Assembly (NCBI RefSeq): GCF_001936615.1
Contig: NZ_MLBF01000002.1
Location: 186,001 to 250,000 of the forward strand
Length of the DNA: 64,000 bases
Direction of reading: 5' to 3'
From: Desulfosporosinus metallidurans
GTDB taxonomy: Bacteria; Bacillota; Desulfitobacteriia; Desulfitobacteriales; Desulfitobacteriaceae
Shown here: positions 19,026 to 28,387 of the stretch, piece after piece
Layout: each line of letters begins with the position of its first letter
Position numbering within the stretch: the stretch's first letter is position 1
Notes under the pieces: generated by a model
Database searches by the model: none
What the model saw: the letters and a program-made list of their open reading frames with translations, nothing else
What the model was told of the DNA's origin: nothing
Made by a program: the position numbers and the translations under genes

Positions 19026-20150
19026 CTACTTAGGGTCTACATTCCAATCTTCTGGATGTCTCGGGTAACCATCTGGAGTCTGAAGAACTGGATGCTTTTC
19101 GTCTGCTGCTCCAAATAGTCGAATCCTGAGCCAGTTTGACCCCGTACGTGCACTGATTAATAGGTATCCTTGCGTGTCATTTCGAAAGCGAAAATCAAGC
19201 ACACCGTAGGACACGGTCGCATCTTGACCCTTTAATACGTACGAGACTGGTAAAGAATGAGTATGTTTCTCTTCGATGGTTAAGTTCGCCTGACGAACGA
19301 CTTGATAGAGAGTACTCGAGTCTTGGCAGACCCCACCTCCATCCCCTTTGACCACTGCCTGATCAACAAAAACGAATGCTGGTAAATACCCTGCAGCCTC
19401 AGTACGTTCTCCTACCACATCGTTGAACGAAAATACTTGACCCGGCGGAATCAAACGATTATTTAAGGAAATTGCAGCTAAACGCACGTTTTTGGTACGT
19501 GGTACATCTTGGGCATTAAAATACGTCGTATAATCGCCTAAAATACTCTGGATTTTCATGATATCAGCAACACCTGGTTGGGCAGGCACCTCTGCTACAA
19601 CTGCTTCAACCTGTCTCGATTTATGTTCTTGCGAAAGTTTCAGCCAGGTCTCGTCGATATCTAATCTTTCCCCTGATTGGCCATAGGTCCTTTCCAATCG
19701 GCCCTCTGAATAAGCAATCGTTGACAAACTCTTCGGTTGATCAATATGACGACTTAATTCTTGTAACTGTGTAATAATTTCTTCTTTATTTAGCCCAATG
19801 CTATTTGACGAAGTGGCTACAACAGGACGTGCTAGATTACGAATTGCATCGGAAAACCACGAACCTGACGATATAGGAAATACTTGATCTAGCCACGTAT
19901 CAATCTCAGCATTTGAACGATTCGTCTTTAAGGGGTAAACATGATCTTTATATGAAACGGCATTCGGAATCATATTCTTTAATTGAGTGGTAACCTGAAT
20001 TTTACTCAATCCTGAAAAATCTTGGCCCCAGACAATCAAACCTGTCGGAGCTCGGTCACGCTCGGTTCCATAGGCAACAACCGTCCCTAACCCCAGAGTA
20101 ACTCCTAGTTGTAATATTAGGATCAAGATGAGGAACCATGTTTTCTTCAT
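19026..20150 (-). CDS. VanW-family exported protein with YoaR-type domain
   Basis: 374 residues. An N-terminal membrane segment (about 4-26) is followed by the putative peptidoglycan-binding YoaR-like domain (about 60-200) and the VanW domain (about 210-350) with IPPGQVFSFNDVVGERT, GGGVCQDSSTLYQ and LDFRFRNDTQGYLLI. VanW proteins are envelope-associated; their biochemical role is unknown and this is not evidence of vancomycin resistance. It follows the PRC-barrel gene by 26 bases. Confidence 0.88.
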   Translation of the reverse strand: MKKTWFLILILILQLGVTLGLGTVVAYGTERDRAPTGLIVWGQDFSGLSKIQVTTQLKNMIPNAVSYKDHVYPLKTNRSNAEIDTWLDQVFPISSGSWFSDAIRNLARPVVATSSNSIGLNKEEIITQLQELSRHIDQPKSLSTIAYSEGRLERTYGQSGERLDIDETWLKLSQEHKSRQVEAVVAEVPAQPGVADIMKIQSILGDYTTYFNAQDVPRTKNVRLAAISLNNRLIPPGQVFSFNDVVGERTEAAGYLPAFVFVDQAVVKGDGGGVCQDSSTLYQVVRQANLTIEEKHTHSLPVSYVLKGQDATVSYGVLDFRFRNDTQGYLLISARTGSNWLRIRLFGAADEKHPVLQTPDGYPRHPEDWNVDPK

Positions 20151-20176
20151 AACCTTTTAGTCTCAATATTCTTTCT

Positions 20177-20944
20177 TTAATTTTTCTGCAAATGCGAAGT
20201 GACTTCCATCAATGTATTTCTACTTGTAATGAGTGTGACATGGGCAGGGGTAATGATATCCCCAGCTCTTAAAACTTCCCCATTGTCAAGAACAATATCT
20301 TTCTCCGCCTTTTTTCCTATGAAATATTGTAATTGACGTTGCTCAAAAAGATTGAAACCTGATTCTGGTTCTGGTTCTGGTTCTTCGGTAGGATCAACGT
20401 CTACGGTAACACTCGTGGGTGTATCTATGGCCTCAATAGGATCTTCTTCGTCGCCTTGCATATCCCGAAGATTTGAGGTCGTCGTTTCACTTTCTACAAT
20501 TAGCAACTCTCTACCCAACGTAATGACTTGATCTGCTCCAATTTCATGCATCTGCCCATCGGACTCAAAAAGACAGGCAGCAATATGACCTGTTTCTTCG
20601 TCAATAAGGATTTCTTTCACTTCACCTATAAGTTGGCCTTTTCTCGTCAGAACCTTTGTTCCTATAACACGAGTATCTTGCCTTAATAGATTCTGGGCTT
20701 CTTTAGCTTGGGCGACATCCTGAATCACTCCAAGATGCGGAATTGTAATTGCGAACTCACCCATACCTAATATATCTGTGAAGGCAATAACTTTCGCTCC
20801 AAAATAATCTGTGGGTTGATCCACGATTATAAAATCTAAAGTCTTTCCTTGTGGGTTTATTACAATGTCCTTAACTGCTCCCACTTGAGTTCCGTCTGAG
20901 ATACTGATAATTCGCAATCCGACAATATCCTTTGTTGGCTTCAT
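20177..20944 (-). CDS. PRC-barrel domain protein (two barrels)
   Basis: 255 residues. Two PRC-barrels are visible: residues 1-80 (GLRIISISDGTQVGAVKDIVINPQGK) and about 95-160 (GTKVLTRKGQLIGEVKEILIDEETGHI). An acidic linker with repeated Glu-Pro units (about 195-205) leads to a third short conserved block at the C-terminus (DIVLDNGEVLRAGDIITPAHV). PRC barrels act in RNA processing or in photosynthetic/sporulation envelope complexes; the role here is unknown. It is co-oriented with the neighbouring membrane-TPR and VanW genes. Confidence 0.85.
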   Translation of the reverse strand: MKPTKDIVGLRIISISDGTQVGAVKDIVINPQGKTLDFIIVDQPTDYFGAKVIAFTDILGMGEFAITIPHLGVIQDVAQAKEAQNLLRQDTRVIGTKVLTRKGQLIGEVKEILIDEETGHIAACLFESDGQMHEIGADQVITLGRELLIVESETTTSNLRDMQGDEEDPIEAIDTPTSVTVDVDPTEEPEPEPESGFNLFEQRQLQYFIGKKAEKDIVLDNGEVLRAGDIITPAHVTLITSRNTLMEVTSHLQKN

Positions 20945-20963
20945 AAGTGAATTTGCCCCCTCA

Positions 20964-21680
20964 TTATTTTAGACTATGGAGATTTTCTTTGGTCATCCAG
21001 GCATCGAATTGATGACGAAGATCAGAATTGAACTGAGGTAAATACTTTTGAATATATACCTGCAACTGAGTTTGCGCATAATCGCGCTCCCCTAGATTGT
21101 TCCAAAGCCAATAACAATCAATAATTAAATATAAGGCCAAATCAGGTATTGGGTCAAGTGATAATGCCTTAGAAAATAAGTTCACTGCTTGGTCAAGGTT
21201 GTCAGAGTATTTTGCATTAAATCCCTGTTCAATTAATTGCTCGATGAGTGTCTCTTCGTCAGGTTCTTCACTTCGTTCTTTAATGACGGTCTCTGTGCTT
21301 GTTTCTTCTCTTGGTTCCTCAATGACGGTCTCTGTGCTTGTTTCTTCTCTTGGTTCCTCAATTTGAACTTGCATAATGATCTCTTCTTTGCTGAAATTCT
21401 CAGTACAAATAGATATTTGGGATGTACTTGCTTCGTCCTTAGTCTCAGCCATAGCCGCAATCTTAGTCTTTTGTACTTTTGACCAGAACAAACCCGAAAA
21501 AACTAGAAAAATTATGGACAATGACCACCAAATTATCCAGCCCGATCTAAGAATCCTGGGGAAGAGCATGACCTCACCACATAAAAAGAGGGTAATTAAG
21601 AATGCGCTCCTTCGAGTTAATCCGAAGTCTTGTGCACGCCAAGTCAAGATTGTTACAAATGGGATACTTCCCAAAATCAC
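20964..21680 (-). CDS. Membrane-anchored TPR-like protein with tandem acidic repeats, start uncertain
   Basis: The frame is given from a GTG at 21680. Two membrane spans lie at about residues 20-70, followed by an acidic linker with two identical 13-residue units and then a TPR-like C-terminus (EQGFNAKYSDNLDQAVNLFSKALSLDPIPD). No ribosome-binding site precedes the GTG. Instead AAGGGGGG lies about 26 bases upstream and the frame is open to it, with only ATT or CTG codons at proper spacing, so a rare start codon is possible. No known family assigned. Last upstream gene of the PRC/VanW cluster. Confidence 0.7.
   Translation of the reverse strand: MILGSIPFVTILTWRAQDFGLTRRSAFLITLFLCGEVMLFPRILRSGWIIWWSLSIIFLVFSGLFWSKVQKTKIAAMAETKDEASTSQISICTENFSKEEIIMQVQIEEPREETSTETVIEEPREETSTETVIKERSEEPDEETLIEQLIEQGFNAKYSDNLDQAVNLFSKALSLDPIPDLALYLIIDCYWLWNNLGERDYAQTQLQVYIQKYLPQFNSDLRHQFDAWMTKENLHSLK
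21282..21359. repeat. Perfect two-copy 39-bp in-frame tandem repeat
   Basis: Bases 21282-21320 and 21321-21359 are identical. They encode two copies of EEPREETSTETVI in the acidic linker of the membrane-TPR protein. A unit of 39 bases keeps the frame, so copy number can vary without frameshift. Confidence 0.9.
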
Positions 21681-21941
21681 GGTAATTTCATATGCCAGAA
21701 TACGGGCCCCCCTTCATCTGTACAATCATTACTTTGAATTCGACAGAAGTCTTCCTTTTCCTTCTTGAGTATTTATTTATCAGCCAATATCATTAAATTA
21801 GCTTTTTATGTATAAAGTAATAATTAGCAAAGGATTATATAAATTGAAAGAGAATACTATTATAGAAGTTTGTGCTGACATTACCTCGGAACCGAAAATC
21901 GTTAGATTCCGAATTTGTTCATCGATTTAGGAGGCAAAATC

Positions 21942-22991
21942 ATGTCACGAAATCAACAAAAGGATCCTGAAGATCTCTCACAGTTAAGGCAAAGAATTGA
22001 GATCTTAGAGAGCCAACTGGAAGAGATTCGCTTACAAACGCATGTCCTTTTGGACATTGCGCGTGCGCTCAACGCATCTCTCGATACGAGAGTTATCGCT
22101 ACCAATATTATCAGCGCTATTGTTTCTCTTATTGGTATTAATCAAGCAAGCGTCTGCCTTTATAAAGAAAAAACCCAAGACTTTGAGGTTATTGGTGTTT
22201 TTGATTCGGGAACACTCTCCCCTCAAATGCCTCCTCATCTCGATTTGTCTTTTCTCTCCCAGGTATTGAGTCAAGGGGTTACCTATTATCGTGCGCCTCA
22301 GGGTATTCAGGATTGGCAATGGATCTGTTGCCTGCCACTTCAGAATGCGCAGCACAAAATCGGAACCATCAATATTCATGCCCTTCGCCAACCGGAAATC
22401 ACATCCGAACAAATGGAGTTTTTAGAGACCGTTGCAGGGCATGCCTCTTCCGCTTTAGAAAATGCTCTTCTCTATACTATTGTTGAGCGAGAATCGATCA
22501 CTGACGGACTGACTGGAGTGTATAACCATCGTTACTTCCAAAAACGTTTGCGCGAACACATCTCACTTTGTCAACGCCGTAAGCGGTCGGTCACTTTTGG
22601 CTTACTTATCCTCGATGTCGATAATTTCAAAATGTTTAATGATCACTACGGTCATCAATTTGGAGATACCGTACTCCAAACGATCGTGAGAGAACTTTAT
22701 CACAATTTAAGAGAAGGAGACCTAATTGCTCGTTATGGTGGAGAAGAATTTGTGATTCTTGTTCCTGAAGCCACGGAAAAGATCATCCTGCTCATCAGTG
22801 AAAAAATACGATATGTCGTCGAAAACACCCGGATACACTACCCTCAAACTAATGAAGACGTTTCCGTAACTGTAAGTATCGGTGCGACTCTTTGGCACCC
22901 CCAAGATTCCCCCACATCGTTGATTTCTAGGGCAGACCAAGCGCTTTACAAAGCCAAAAGAACGGGGCGCAATCAAAGTGTCATTAAATGA
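21942..22991 (+). CDS. GAF-GGDEF diguanylate cyclase
   Basis: 349 residues from the ATG at 21942, which has AGGAGG at 7 bases; the longer TTG-initiated frame is rejected. A short coiled coil (about 8-40) is followed by a GAF sensor domain (about 45-185) and a GGDEF domain (about 190-345). The active-site loop is GGEEF, a functional variant. The RxxD allosteric I-site (REGD) sits exactly five residues before it, so product inhibition by cyclic-di-GMP is expected. No membrane segment; probably cytosolic. Confidence 0.94.
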   Translation: MSRNQQKDPEDLSQLRQRIEILESQLEEIRLQTHVLLDIARALNASLDTRVIATNIISAIVSLIGINQASVCLYKEKTQDFEVIGVFDSGTLSPQMPPHLDLSFLSQVLSQGVTYYRAPQGIQDWQWICCLPLQNAQHKIGTINIHALRQPEITSEQMEFLETVAGHASSALENALLYTIVERESITDGLTGVYNHRYFQKRLREHISLCQRRKRSVTFGLLILDVDNFKMFNDHYGHQFGDTVLQTIVRELYHNLREGDLIARYGGEEFVILVPEATEKIILLISEKIRYVVENTRIHYPQTNEDVSVTVSIGATLWHPQDSPTSLISRADQALYKAKRTGRNQSVIK

Positions 22992-23010
22992 GAACTAATC
23001 CCCTTACATA

Positions 23011-23049
23011 AAAAAACACCACTCTATCATTGCATAAGTGGTGTTTTTC
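23011..23049 (+). terminator. Terminator after the GGDEF gene
   Basis: Eleven-base-pair stem (23013-23023 with 23037-23047) ending in a T run. Confidence 0.8.
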
Positions 23050-23079
23050 TACGCACAATAATGTATGGGGTATAGATTG

Positions 23080-23226
23080 TTATACTTCAATACTCCTAGC
23101 CAAAGATCCTCGTTTTTCTGGAATTTGACGTACCAATTTAACCAGTTGATAACAAGAAGTTGTAATGACCACAGCACATGAAACAAGAAATACACCTATC
23201 ATCAGAACTAATATCCAAGCTAGCAT
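23080..23226 (-). CDS. Small single-span membrane protein, 48 residues
   Basis: AAAGGAGGAG lies 8 bases before an ATG at 23226 and the frame runs to a TAA at 23080. Residues 3-25 form one hydrophobic span (LAWILVLMIGVFLV...), followed by a basic C-terminal tail with QLVKLVRQIPEKRGS. The strong ribosome-binding site and amphipathic layout support translation. No known family was recognised and it stands alone between two terminated genes. Confidence 0.65.
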   Translation of the reverse strand: MLAWILVLMIGVFLVSCAVVITTSCYQLVKLVRQIPEKRGSLARSIEV

Positions 23227-23384
23227 GAACAACTCCTCCTTTACTCATATTGTTTAGTAATAGTGTATTATGTAATTTATTATATCAGATAAAAAAGTAA
23301 AACGAAAGTGATTGTATTCACTTTCTCAAAGTCTAACTCTTTATAATTATTAATATTTTCAGAACAACTGTGTTTACTTTGTAC

Positions 23385-23999
23385 TTATCCCAAAACAATC
23401 TCCAAGTCTTCATACTTCACTTGTTTTCTAGTAAAATCGTCGATCCACGTTTCAAATAACTCTGCTTCTTGTTTAGGAACATGAACAAAAAGTTGGACAA
23501 TTTCACGGAAATCTTCGTTTTGGATACCCCAGTTACGTTGATCGAACTGATACTTTAGGAACTCATACCATTCATAAGGAACGTTCAAAGAATATACCTG
23601 ATAAAGGGTTAATCTTTTTAATTCAGTCTCCAAAATAACTTGTCGAGCGGTTCCTCCATAAGCCCTAACAAGTCCCCCCGTTCCGAGAAGTATTCCGCCA
23701 AAATACCTCACAACAACTAATAAAACATTCCAGACATTCCTGTGTTGCAAGAGATCGAGCACAGGGCGTCCACCTGTTCCTTGCGGCTCGCCATCATCGG
23801 AAGACTTCTCTATAAAACCATCACGCAATCGATAGGCATAGACGTAATGACGTGCATTTGGATAATCTTCACGAATCTTACCCATAGCCAACTCTATTTC
23901 TTCTAGGGTTGTTAAAGGTACAGCAATCCCAATAAAGCGAGATTTATCAATTATTTGTTCTGCAGTAGTTTCGTGAGCTATCGTATAAAAGTCTTCCAC
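23385..23999 (-). CDS. YigZ/IMPACT-family protein (UPF0029)
   Basis: 204 residues. The N-terminal IMPACT domain includes the signature ARHYVYAYRLRDG and DDGEPQGTGGRPVLD, followed by VVVRYFGGILLGTGGLVRAYGG. The C-terminal DUF1949 domain completes the family architecture. Possible roles in translation quality control; function is unproven in bacteria. It ends the unit downstream of the thioesterase gene, with 2 bases between them. Confidence 0.92.
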   Translation of the reverse strand: MEDFYTIAHETTAEQIIDKSRFIGIAVPLTTLEEIELAMGKIREDYPNARHYVYAYRLRDGFIEKSSDDGEPQGTGGRPVLDLLQHRNVWNVLLVVVRYFGGILLGTGGLVRAYGGTARQVILETELKRLTLYQVYSLNVPYEWYEFLKYQFDQRNWGIQNEDFREIVQLFVHVPKQEAELFETWIDDFTRKQVKYEDLEIVLG

Positions 24000-24001
24000 G
24001 T

Positions 24002-24391
24002 TTACATCCCCTGTTTCCGTTTCTGAGCCTTAGCAAAAAAAGGTTCGACATCAACAATAAATCGTTCATGTTTTCCCGATCCGACTCTTCCCGCTTCGTC
24101 ACATACTTCTACTGAGAAAACTAAACGTCGTCGGTCTATTTCAATGAGTTCTGCTGTTGCTGAGACTTTAGCACCTAAGGGAGTCGCTGCACTATGCTCA
24201 ATATTTAGTGAAACACCAACACTTGATTGCCCAACTGGTAAATTTAGAGCATTTACAGCCGCTTGCTCCATAAGTGCCACCATCGCAGGAGTCGCGAAGA
24301 CCTCTAAGAGTCCACTGCCCATAGCCTTAGCAGTATTTTGTGAATTAACTATCGTTCCAGCCCGCCCTTGTGTTCCTATTACTAAATTCAA
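24002..24391 (-). CDS. Hotdog-fold thioesterase (FlK-like)
   Basis: 129 residues from a TTG start with AAGGGATG upstream. A single hotdog domain is visible: VFATPAMVALMEQAAVNAL contains the usual catalytic Thr/Glu-type positions, then HSAATPLGAKVSATAEL and FSVEVCDEAGRVGSGKHERFIV. It resembles the fluoroacetyl-CoA thioesterase-like group that hydrolyses short acyl-CoAs. The substrate is not known. Forms a two-gene unit with the YigZ-like gene. Confidence 0.85.
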   Translation of the reverse strand: MNLVIGTQGRAGTIVNSQNTAKAMGSGLLEVFATPAMVALMEQAAVNALNLPVGQSSVGVSLNIEHSAATPLGAKVSATAELIEIDRRRLVFSVEVCDEAGRVGSGKHERFIVDVEPFFAKAQKRKQGM

Positions 24392-24504
24392 AAATGATCA
24401 CATCCCTTATTTTGTTGTTAGTTGATATTTATTCTATCACAAAATAGATAATAGCGTTGCGAAATCACAACGCTATTATCTATTCAATATTTTCCCATAA
24501 GTTA

Positions 24505-24630
24505 TTACATCCTCGCAATCCAATACCCGATATAACCGACAACAACGATCCCTACAACATGAAGCACCCACCAACCTGTTCGAAACATTCCCCAAGTTCC
24601 TAAATCGATCTTGTCACGCAAGTCAGCCAT
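24505..24630 (-). CDS. Small single-span membrane protein, 41 residues
   Basis: GAAGGAGTG precedes the ATG at 24630, and the frame ends with TAA at 24505. The short N-terminal head (MADLRDKIDLGTWGMF) is polar, and a hydrophobic span (VLHVVGIVVVGYIGYWIA) forms the C-terminal half. The Trp-rich interface (GWWVLH) is typical of real membrane peptides. It is 22 bases downstream of the CBS gene on the same strand and may be co-transcribed with it. Confidence 0.7.
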   Translation of the reverse strand: MADLRDKIDLGTWGMFRTGWWVLHVVGIVVVGYIGYWIARM

Positions 24631-24651
24631 TTATACTCACTCCTTCGCTCT

Positions 24652-25080
24652 TCAATTTAGGTGGTGTGCTCCCTGTGAAATATCACTGAGAGCATCACCC
24701 GCTTCGTTGATATGAATCTTTTCAATGGCCAGGTCACCAAGTGCTAATATTCCGACAAGTTTACCCTGTTCCAAGACCGGTAACCTTCTAATTTGATACT
24801 TGGACATTAAATCGGCCGCTTCATGAACATCTTGGTCAGCGGTCGCAGTGATAACATTTGTATTCATGATACCCTTGGCTGAAATGCTATTTACATTTCC
24901 ACCCACTGCAACAACTTTTAAAACAATATCTCGATCCGTAATGATTCCCATTAATTTATCCCCTTCACATACCGGAACAGAACCGACATCATTTTTTTTC
25001 ATCAGCTGCGCTATATCAACAACTGAGGTACCCGGGGTAACCCGATCAACCGAACTTGTCATAACATCGCGAATTTTCAT
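24652..25080 (-). CDS. Stand-alone CBS-pair protein
   Basis: 142 residues comprising two CBS motifs (about 7-60 and 72-125), with VSVPVCEGDKLMGIITDRDIVLK-type and RRLPVLEQGKLVGILALGDLA strands. Such proteins sense adenine nucleotides or similar ligands. The partner is unknown; genes around it encode a small membrane peptide and a potassium-like permease. Confidence 0.92.
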   Translation of the reverse strand: MKIRDVMTSSVDRVTPGTSVVDIAQLMKKNDVGSVPVCEGDKLMGIITDRDIVLKVVAVGGNVNSISAKGIMNTNVITATADQDVHEAADLMSKYQIRRLPVLEQGKLVGILALGDLAIEKIHINEAGDALSDISQGAHHLN

Positions 25081-25196
25081 ACTATTTTTTCCCCCTGTCT
25101 TTATTTAGAACTAAACTTTATTTGACAGAGATAGTTTGAGCATTTTTGCAAAAATAATACAGGATCATTTTTAAGATTTCATTAATGCTTATGGCA

Positions 25197-25227
25197 TAAA
25201 AAAACCGGTTTTAAAAACCGATTTTTC
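25197..25227 (-). terminator. Terminator after the KimA-like gene
   Basis: On the minus strand, an ACCGGTTTT/AAAACCGAT-type stem is followed by a T run (written on the plus strand as a run of A residues at 25197-25204). Confidence 0.7.
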
Positions 25228-25241
25228 AACTGGATTAATGG

Positions 25242-27197
25242 TTAGTGTTTTGAATTAACTTTCAAATCATCCGGATGTGCTTCTTTTAGTATAGGATGAT
25301 AAGGAACGCTCGTGACAAGAATGCTTTTACGGAAAAGTAACATTAGCTTCATCAATTGACCCGTCTGATTATGGAGGATGTTGTGCCACAATTTTTCAGG
25401 GACATATTCTGGAATCGCCACGGTGATTGTGTCAAAATTTCCCTTCTTCTCCACTTTATCAATATAATTTAAGAAATCGTGGACGGTGGCACGATAAGGG
25501 GAGTCGACAATTTCCAGAGGAATTTCAATGTGGTGTTCTGCCCAATGTTTTAGCAGCTTTGCTGTGCGATTTGGGTCTGAGGCAACATGAACAGCGGTGA
25601 CTTGAGGGGTCAAGGCATACGCATATTTTAAGGTTTTTATAACAATTAAGTTCAAGTCGTAAACTGGAACAATTATTTTATTCTTATAGTCTGACAGTTC
25701 TATGTTTGCCCTTCGTCGTTTTAATTTCATCACATACCTGTGAAAGGCTTCTGATGCTTCCCGTGTGACCTCGACATCCTGAATCTCACCCTGATAAACA
25801 TATCGAATGCCCCGGAACATCAAAACGAGAAGTGGCATGATAACAAGAACAATCCAAGCCCCTTGCATAAACTTAGTTGTAATAAAAACGAGGAAAACGA
25901 GGAATGAAACAACTCCTCCAAAGCTAAATATGGCAAAATCCGACTTCCATTTCTCCCCTCTCGTTTTCCAAATATGTTTGGCAAGGCCCAAACCTGTGAG
26001 AGCAAAAGACAGTAACACGCCAATCGCATAGAGTGGAAGCATCGTATGGGTATCCCCATGGAACACAATAATTAGCAAGCTTGAAACGAAGAACAACGTC
26101 CAAATCCCTACACTATAAACCAACCGGTCCCCTAAGTTCTTGAAATACCTCGGAGTATATCCATCTCGAGCCATTAGACTTAACAATATCGGCAACCCGG
26201 CAAAAGGTGTACTTGAGGCAATAACCAAAATAGCAGCAGCTGTTCCCATCAAAACAAAATAGGGAATGGTTTTACCAAAGATAATTAAACCTAACTGATT
26301 AAGGACTGTATTCCCTCCTGCCGGGACCAAATGGTAGGCACCCGCTAAATAGGTTAAGCCTATTAAGCCAAGAGAAACAACAATGGCCAAAACCATTAAG
26401 GTATGAATGGCTCGTTTCTGGGCAGGATTTTTGAACGCCGTAACCCCATTGCTCACTGCTTCAAAACCAGTAAGAGCCGTCGTTCCGCCTGCAAACGCTC
26501 GTGCTAAGATAAACCAGGTCATCCCACTTACTGAAGTAGAAGCAATATGCCCTGTTGCTACAGCCATTGGTGTCACTCCGTGAACCAAAATCTCTACCAA
26601 ACCAGTTCCGATTAATAAGGCTAAAGTCGCAATATAAAGATATACCGGAAACGCAAATAATTTGGCTGACTCTTTCAAACCACGTAAATTTATCCACGCC
26701 ATAAACAAAATCACCAAACAGTCTGCTAATACTTTGTGTTGAGGTGGGGCCAACCATGGGATAATCCCAGTTAAGTTTTCAATCGCAGAACTAACGCTTA
26801 CTGCAACTGTCAAAACATAGTCAAGAGTCAAACTCGCCCCAGCAATAAGACCAAAATTTTCGCCAAGATATGCCTTAGCGATGGTGTACGAACCACCACC
26901 TTCAGGATATTTTTGTATTGCTTTACGATAAACAAGAAAAATGCTGATCACGAGAAGGACGATGGCAACTGAAATCTTTAAAATATACGCGTAACCCAAT
27001 GATCCAGCCAGAAGAAGGGCGTACAAAATTTCGTCCGGTGCATAGCCCTCAGAAGAAATGATGTCAGAACCAAAAACTGGAACTCCTCCTGCGACACCAA
27101 CTTTTGCATCTTCTGCATTTTGCGTTGCTAGTGGATGACCAAAAATAGAGGTGCGAATTCGTAGCCACAATAACTTATTATTATTAGCCATCATCAT
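25242..27197 (-). CDS. KimA-like APC-superfamily permease with C-terminal cytoplasmic domain
   Basis: 651 residues. About 12 membrane segments (residues 45-480) include FGSDIISSEGYAPDEILYAL and YPEGGGSYTIAKAYLGENFG, motifs close to KimA/YdaO potassium importers. The C-terminal ~150 residues form a UspA-like domain (NKIIVPVYDLNLIVIKTLKYAYAL). In B. subtilis, KimA expression is linked to cyclic-di-AMP; no ydaO-type riboswitch is visible in the 213-base upstream region. Potassium is inferred, and an amino-acid substrate remains possible. The start could be either of two closely spaced Met codons at the N-terminus. Confidence 0.82.
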   Translation of the reverse strand: MMMANNNKLLWLRIRTSIFGHPLATQNAEDAKVGVAGGVPVFGSDIISSEGYAPDEILYALLLAGSLGYAYILKISVAIVLLVISIFLVYRKAIQKYPEGGGSYTIAKAYLGENFGLIAGASLTLDYVLTVAVSVSSAIENLTGIIPWLAPPQHKVLADCLVILFMAWINLRGLKESAKLFAFPVYLYIATLALLIGTGLVEILVHGVTPMAVATGHIASTSVSGMTWFILARAFAGGTTALTGFEAVSNGVTAFKNPAQKRAIHTLMVLAIVVSLGLIGLTYLAGAYHLVPAGGNTVLNQLGLIIFGKTIPYFVLMGTAAAILVIASSTPFAGLPILLSLMARDGYTPRYFKNLGDRLVYSVGIWTLFFVSSLLIIVFHGDTHTMLPLYAIGVLLSFALTGLGLAKHIWKTRGEKWKSDFAIFSFGGVVSFLVFLVFITTKFMQGAWIVLVIMPLLVLMFRGIRYVYQGEIQDVEVTREASEAFHRYVMKLKRRRANIELSDYKNKIIVPVYDLNLIVIKTLKYAYALTPQVTAVHVASDPNRTAKLLKHWAEHHIEIPLEIVDSPYRATVHDFLNYIDKVEKKGNFDTITVAIPEYVPEKLWHNILHNQTGQLMKLMLLFRKSILVTSVPYHPILKEAHPDDLKVNSKH

Positions 27198-27410
27198 AGA
27201 TCCTTCTTTCTCCTAAGCAAGCTTCAATGCTAATGTTTACTCTCATTGCGACAAGAGCATAGTGAATTTTACTCCTCTTTTCTATCCATGTCTAGTGGTT
27301 TTTTTTCAGGGCCCATTAAGGATATTTATACTATATTATTTCTATAAAGTATGATTATTATAACAAATAACTCTTCAACTCCTATGGTCCATCTTAACTG
27401 GGAATCATTT

Positions 27411-28136
27411 TTAGTCCTTGGGTTTCGTACCAATTACGACGGCTACAACCCCTCCTGCCAAATTAACATAATTTGTTTCGGTTAAACCACACTCTGCAAA
27501 GATTCGGACTAATTCTTGCTGAGATGGAAATTCTCGGGCAGAATCATGTAAGTATTGATATGCACTTGATTTTTTGGCCCAAATTTTACCCATTATAGGG
27601 ACAAGCTTTTCAAAATATAGCCAATAAACTTGCTTAAACCCCGGGAACGATGGTTTAGCCATATCTAAGGATACAACCTTTCCTCCAGGCTTTACAACAC
27701 GTACCATTTCTCGTATCCCCTGGCGCAAATCCGGCAAATTTCGCAATCCCCAGCCTACCGTTACCCCGTCAAACGAATGATCCGGGAAGGGAAGTTCCAT
27801 AGCATTCCCTTGAATGAAATGAATACGATCCCTATTCGGGGAGTGTGCCAATGAATGTTCAGCTACGTCCAACATATTCTGTGAGAAGTCCAACCCAATA
27901 ATGTTCCCTTCTTCTCCCACCACGTTTCCTAGTTCCATCGAAAGTTGTCCTGTCCCACAGCAAACATCAAGAATCTTCATACCCGGCCTTGCCCCTACAC
28001 GTTGCACGGCAATATGTCGCCACCGCTTATCCATTCCCAGGCTCATCAAACTATTCATCAAATCATAATGGCCAGCAATAGCATTAAAAGTCTCTTTCAC
28101 ATAAGTCGCTTTATCTTTACCCGCAAAATCCATCAT
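27411..28136 (-). CDS. menG: Demethylmenaquinone methyltransferase
   Basis: 241 residues from the ATG at 28136, which has AGGGAG at 5 bases; an 18-codon longer frame has weaker initiation signals. SAM-binding motif I is LDVCCGTGQLSMEL, and VTVGWGLRNLPDLRQG and GGKVVSLDMAKPSFPG are the UbiE/MenG signatures. Performs the last methylation of menaquinone. It matches the mqnA gene at 14.4 kb in pathway but not in location. The next upstream gene is separated by the terminator at 28299-28346. Confidence 0.95.
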   Translation of the reverse strand: MMDFAGKDKATYVKETFNAIAGHYDLMNSLMSLGMDKRWRHIAVQRVGARPGMKILDVCCGTGQLSMELGNVVGEEGNIIGLDFSQNMLDVAEHSLAHSPNRDRIHFIQGNAMELPFPDHSFDGVTVGWGLRNLPDLRQGIREMVRVVKPGGKVVSLDMAKPSFPGFKQVYWLYFEKLVPIMGKIWAKKSSAYQYLHDSAREFPSQQELVRIFAECGLTETNYVNLAGGVVAVVIGTKPKD

Positions 28137-28298
28137 ATATCTCCCTATCTTTTGGTTTTTCATGCTTGTAATAGTATTAGACATTCCCATAAATAATACG
28201 CGAACATTACCCTATTGTCTAGATACTTTCCATTTTGTGACTATGCTGAAACCAAGAAAGTTAACTTCCCGAAACTTATACTTTCTGACTGGTACAAG

Positions 28299-28346
28299 AT
28301 AAAAGGGAAGTAAGGAATCGCTTAAGCAATCCTTACTTCCCTTTAG
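28299..28346. terminator. Strong terminator between the TetR gene and menG
   Basis: Fifteen-base-pair perfect stem (28302-28316 with 28330-28344), flanked by A-rich and T-rich bases on both sides. Serves the TetR gene on the minus strand. Confidence 0.8.
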
Positions 28347-28387
28347 CTTTCGTCCTAGCCGGAATAAGAGACAATGCCTCTTTGAAG

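Noticed and set aside
27198..27410. Cyclic-di-AMP (ydaO) riboswitch before the KimA-like gene
   Set aside because: The conserved GGTAGGAGACG-type blocks of the ydaO element are absent from the 213-base upstream region.
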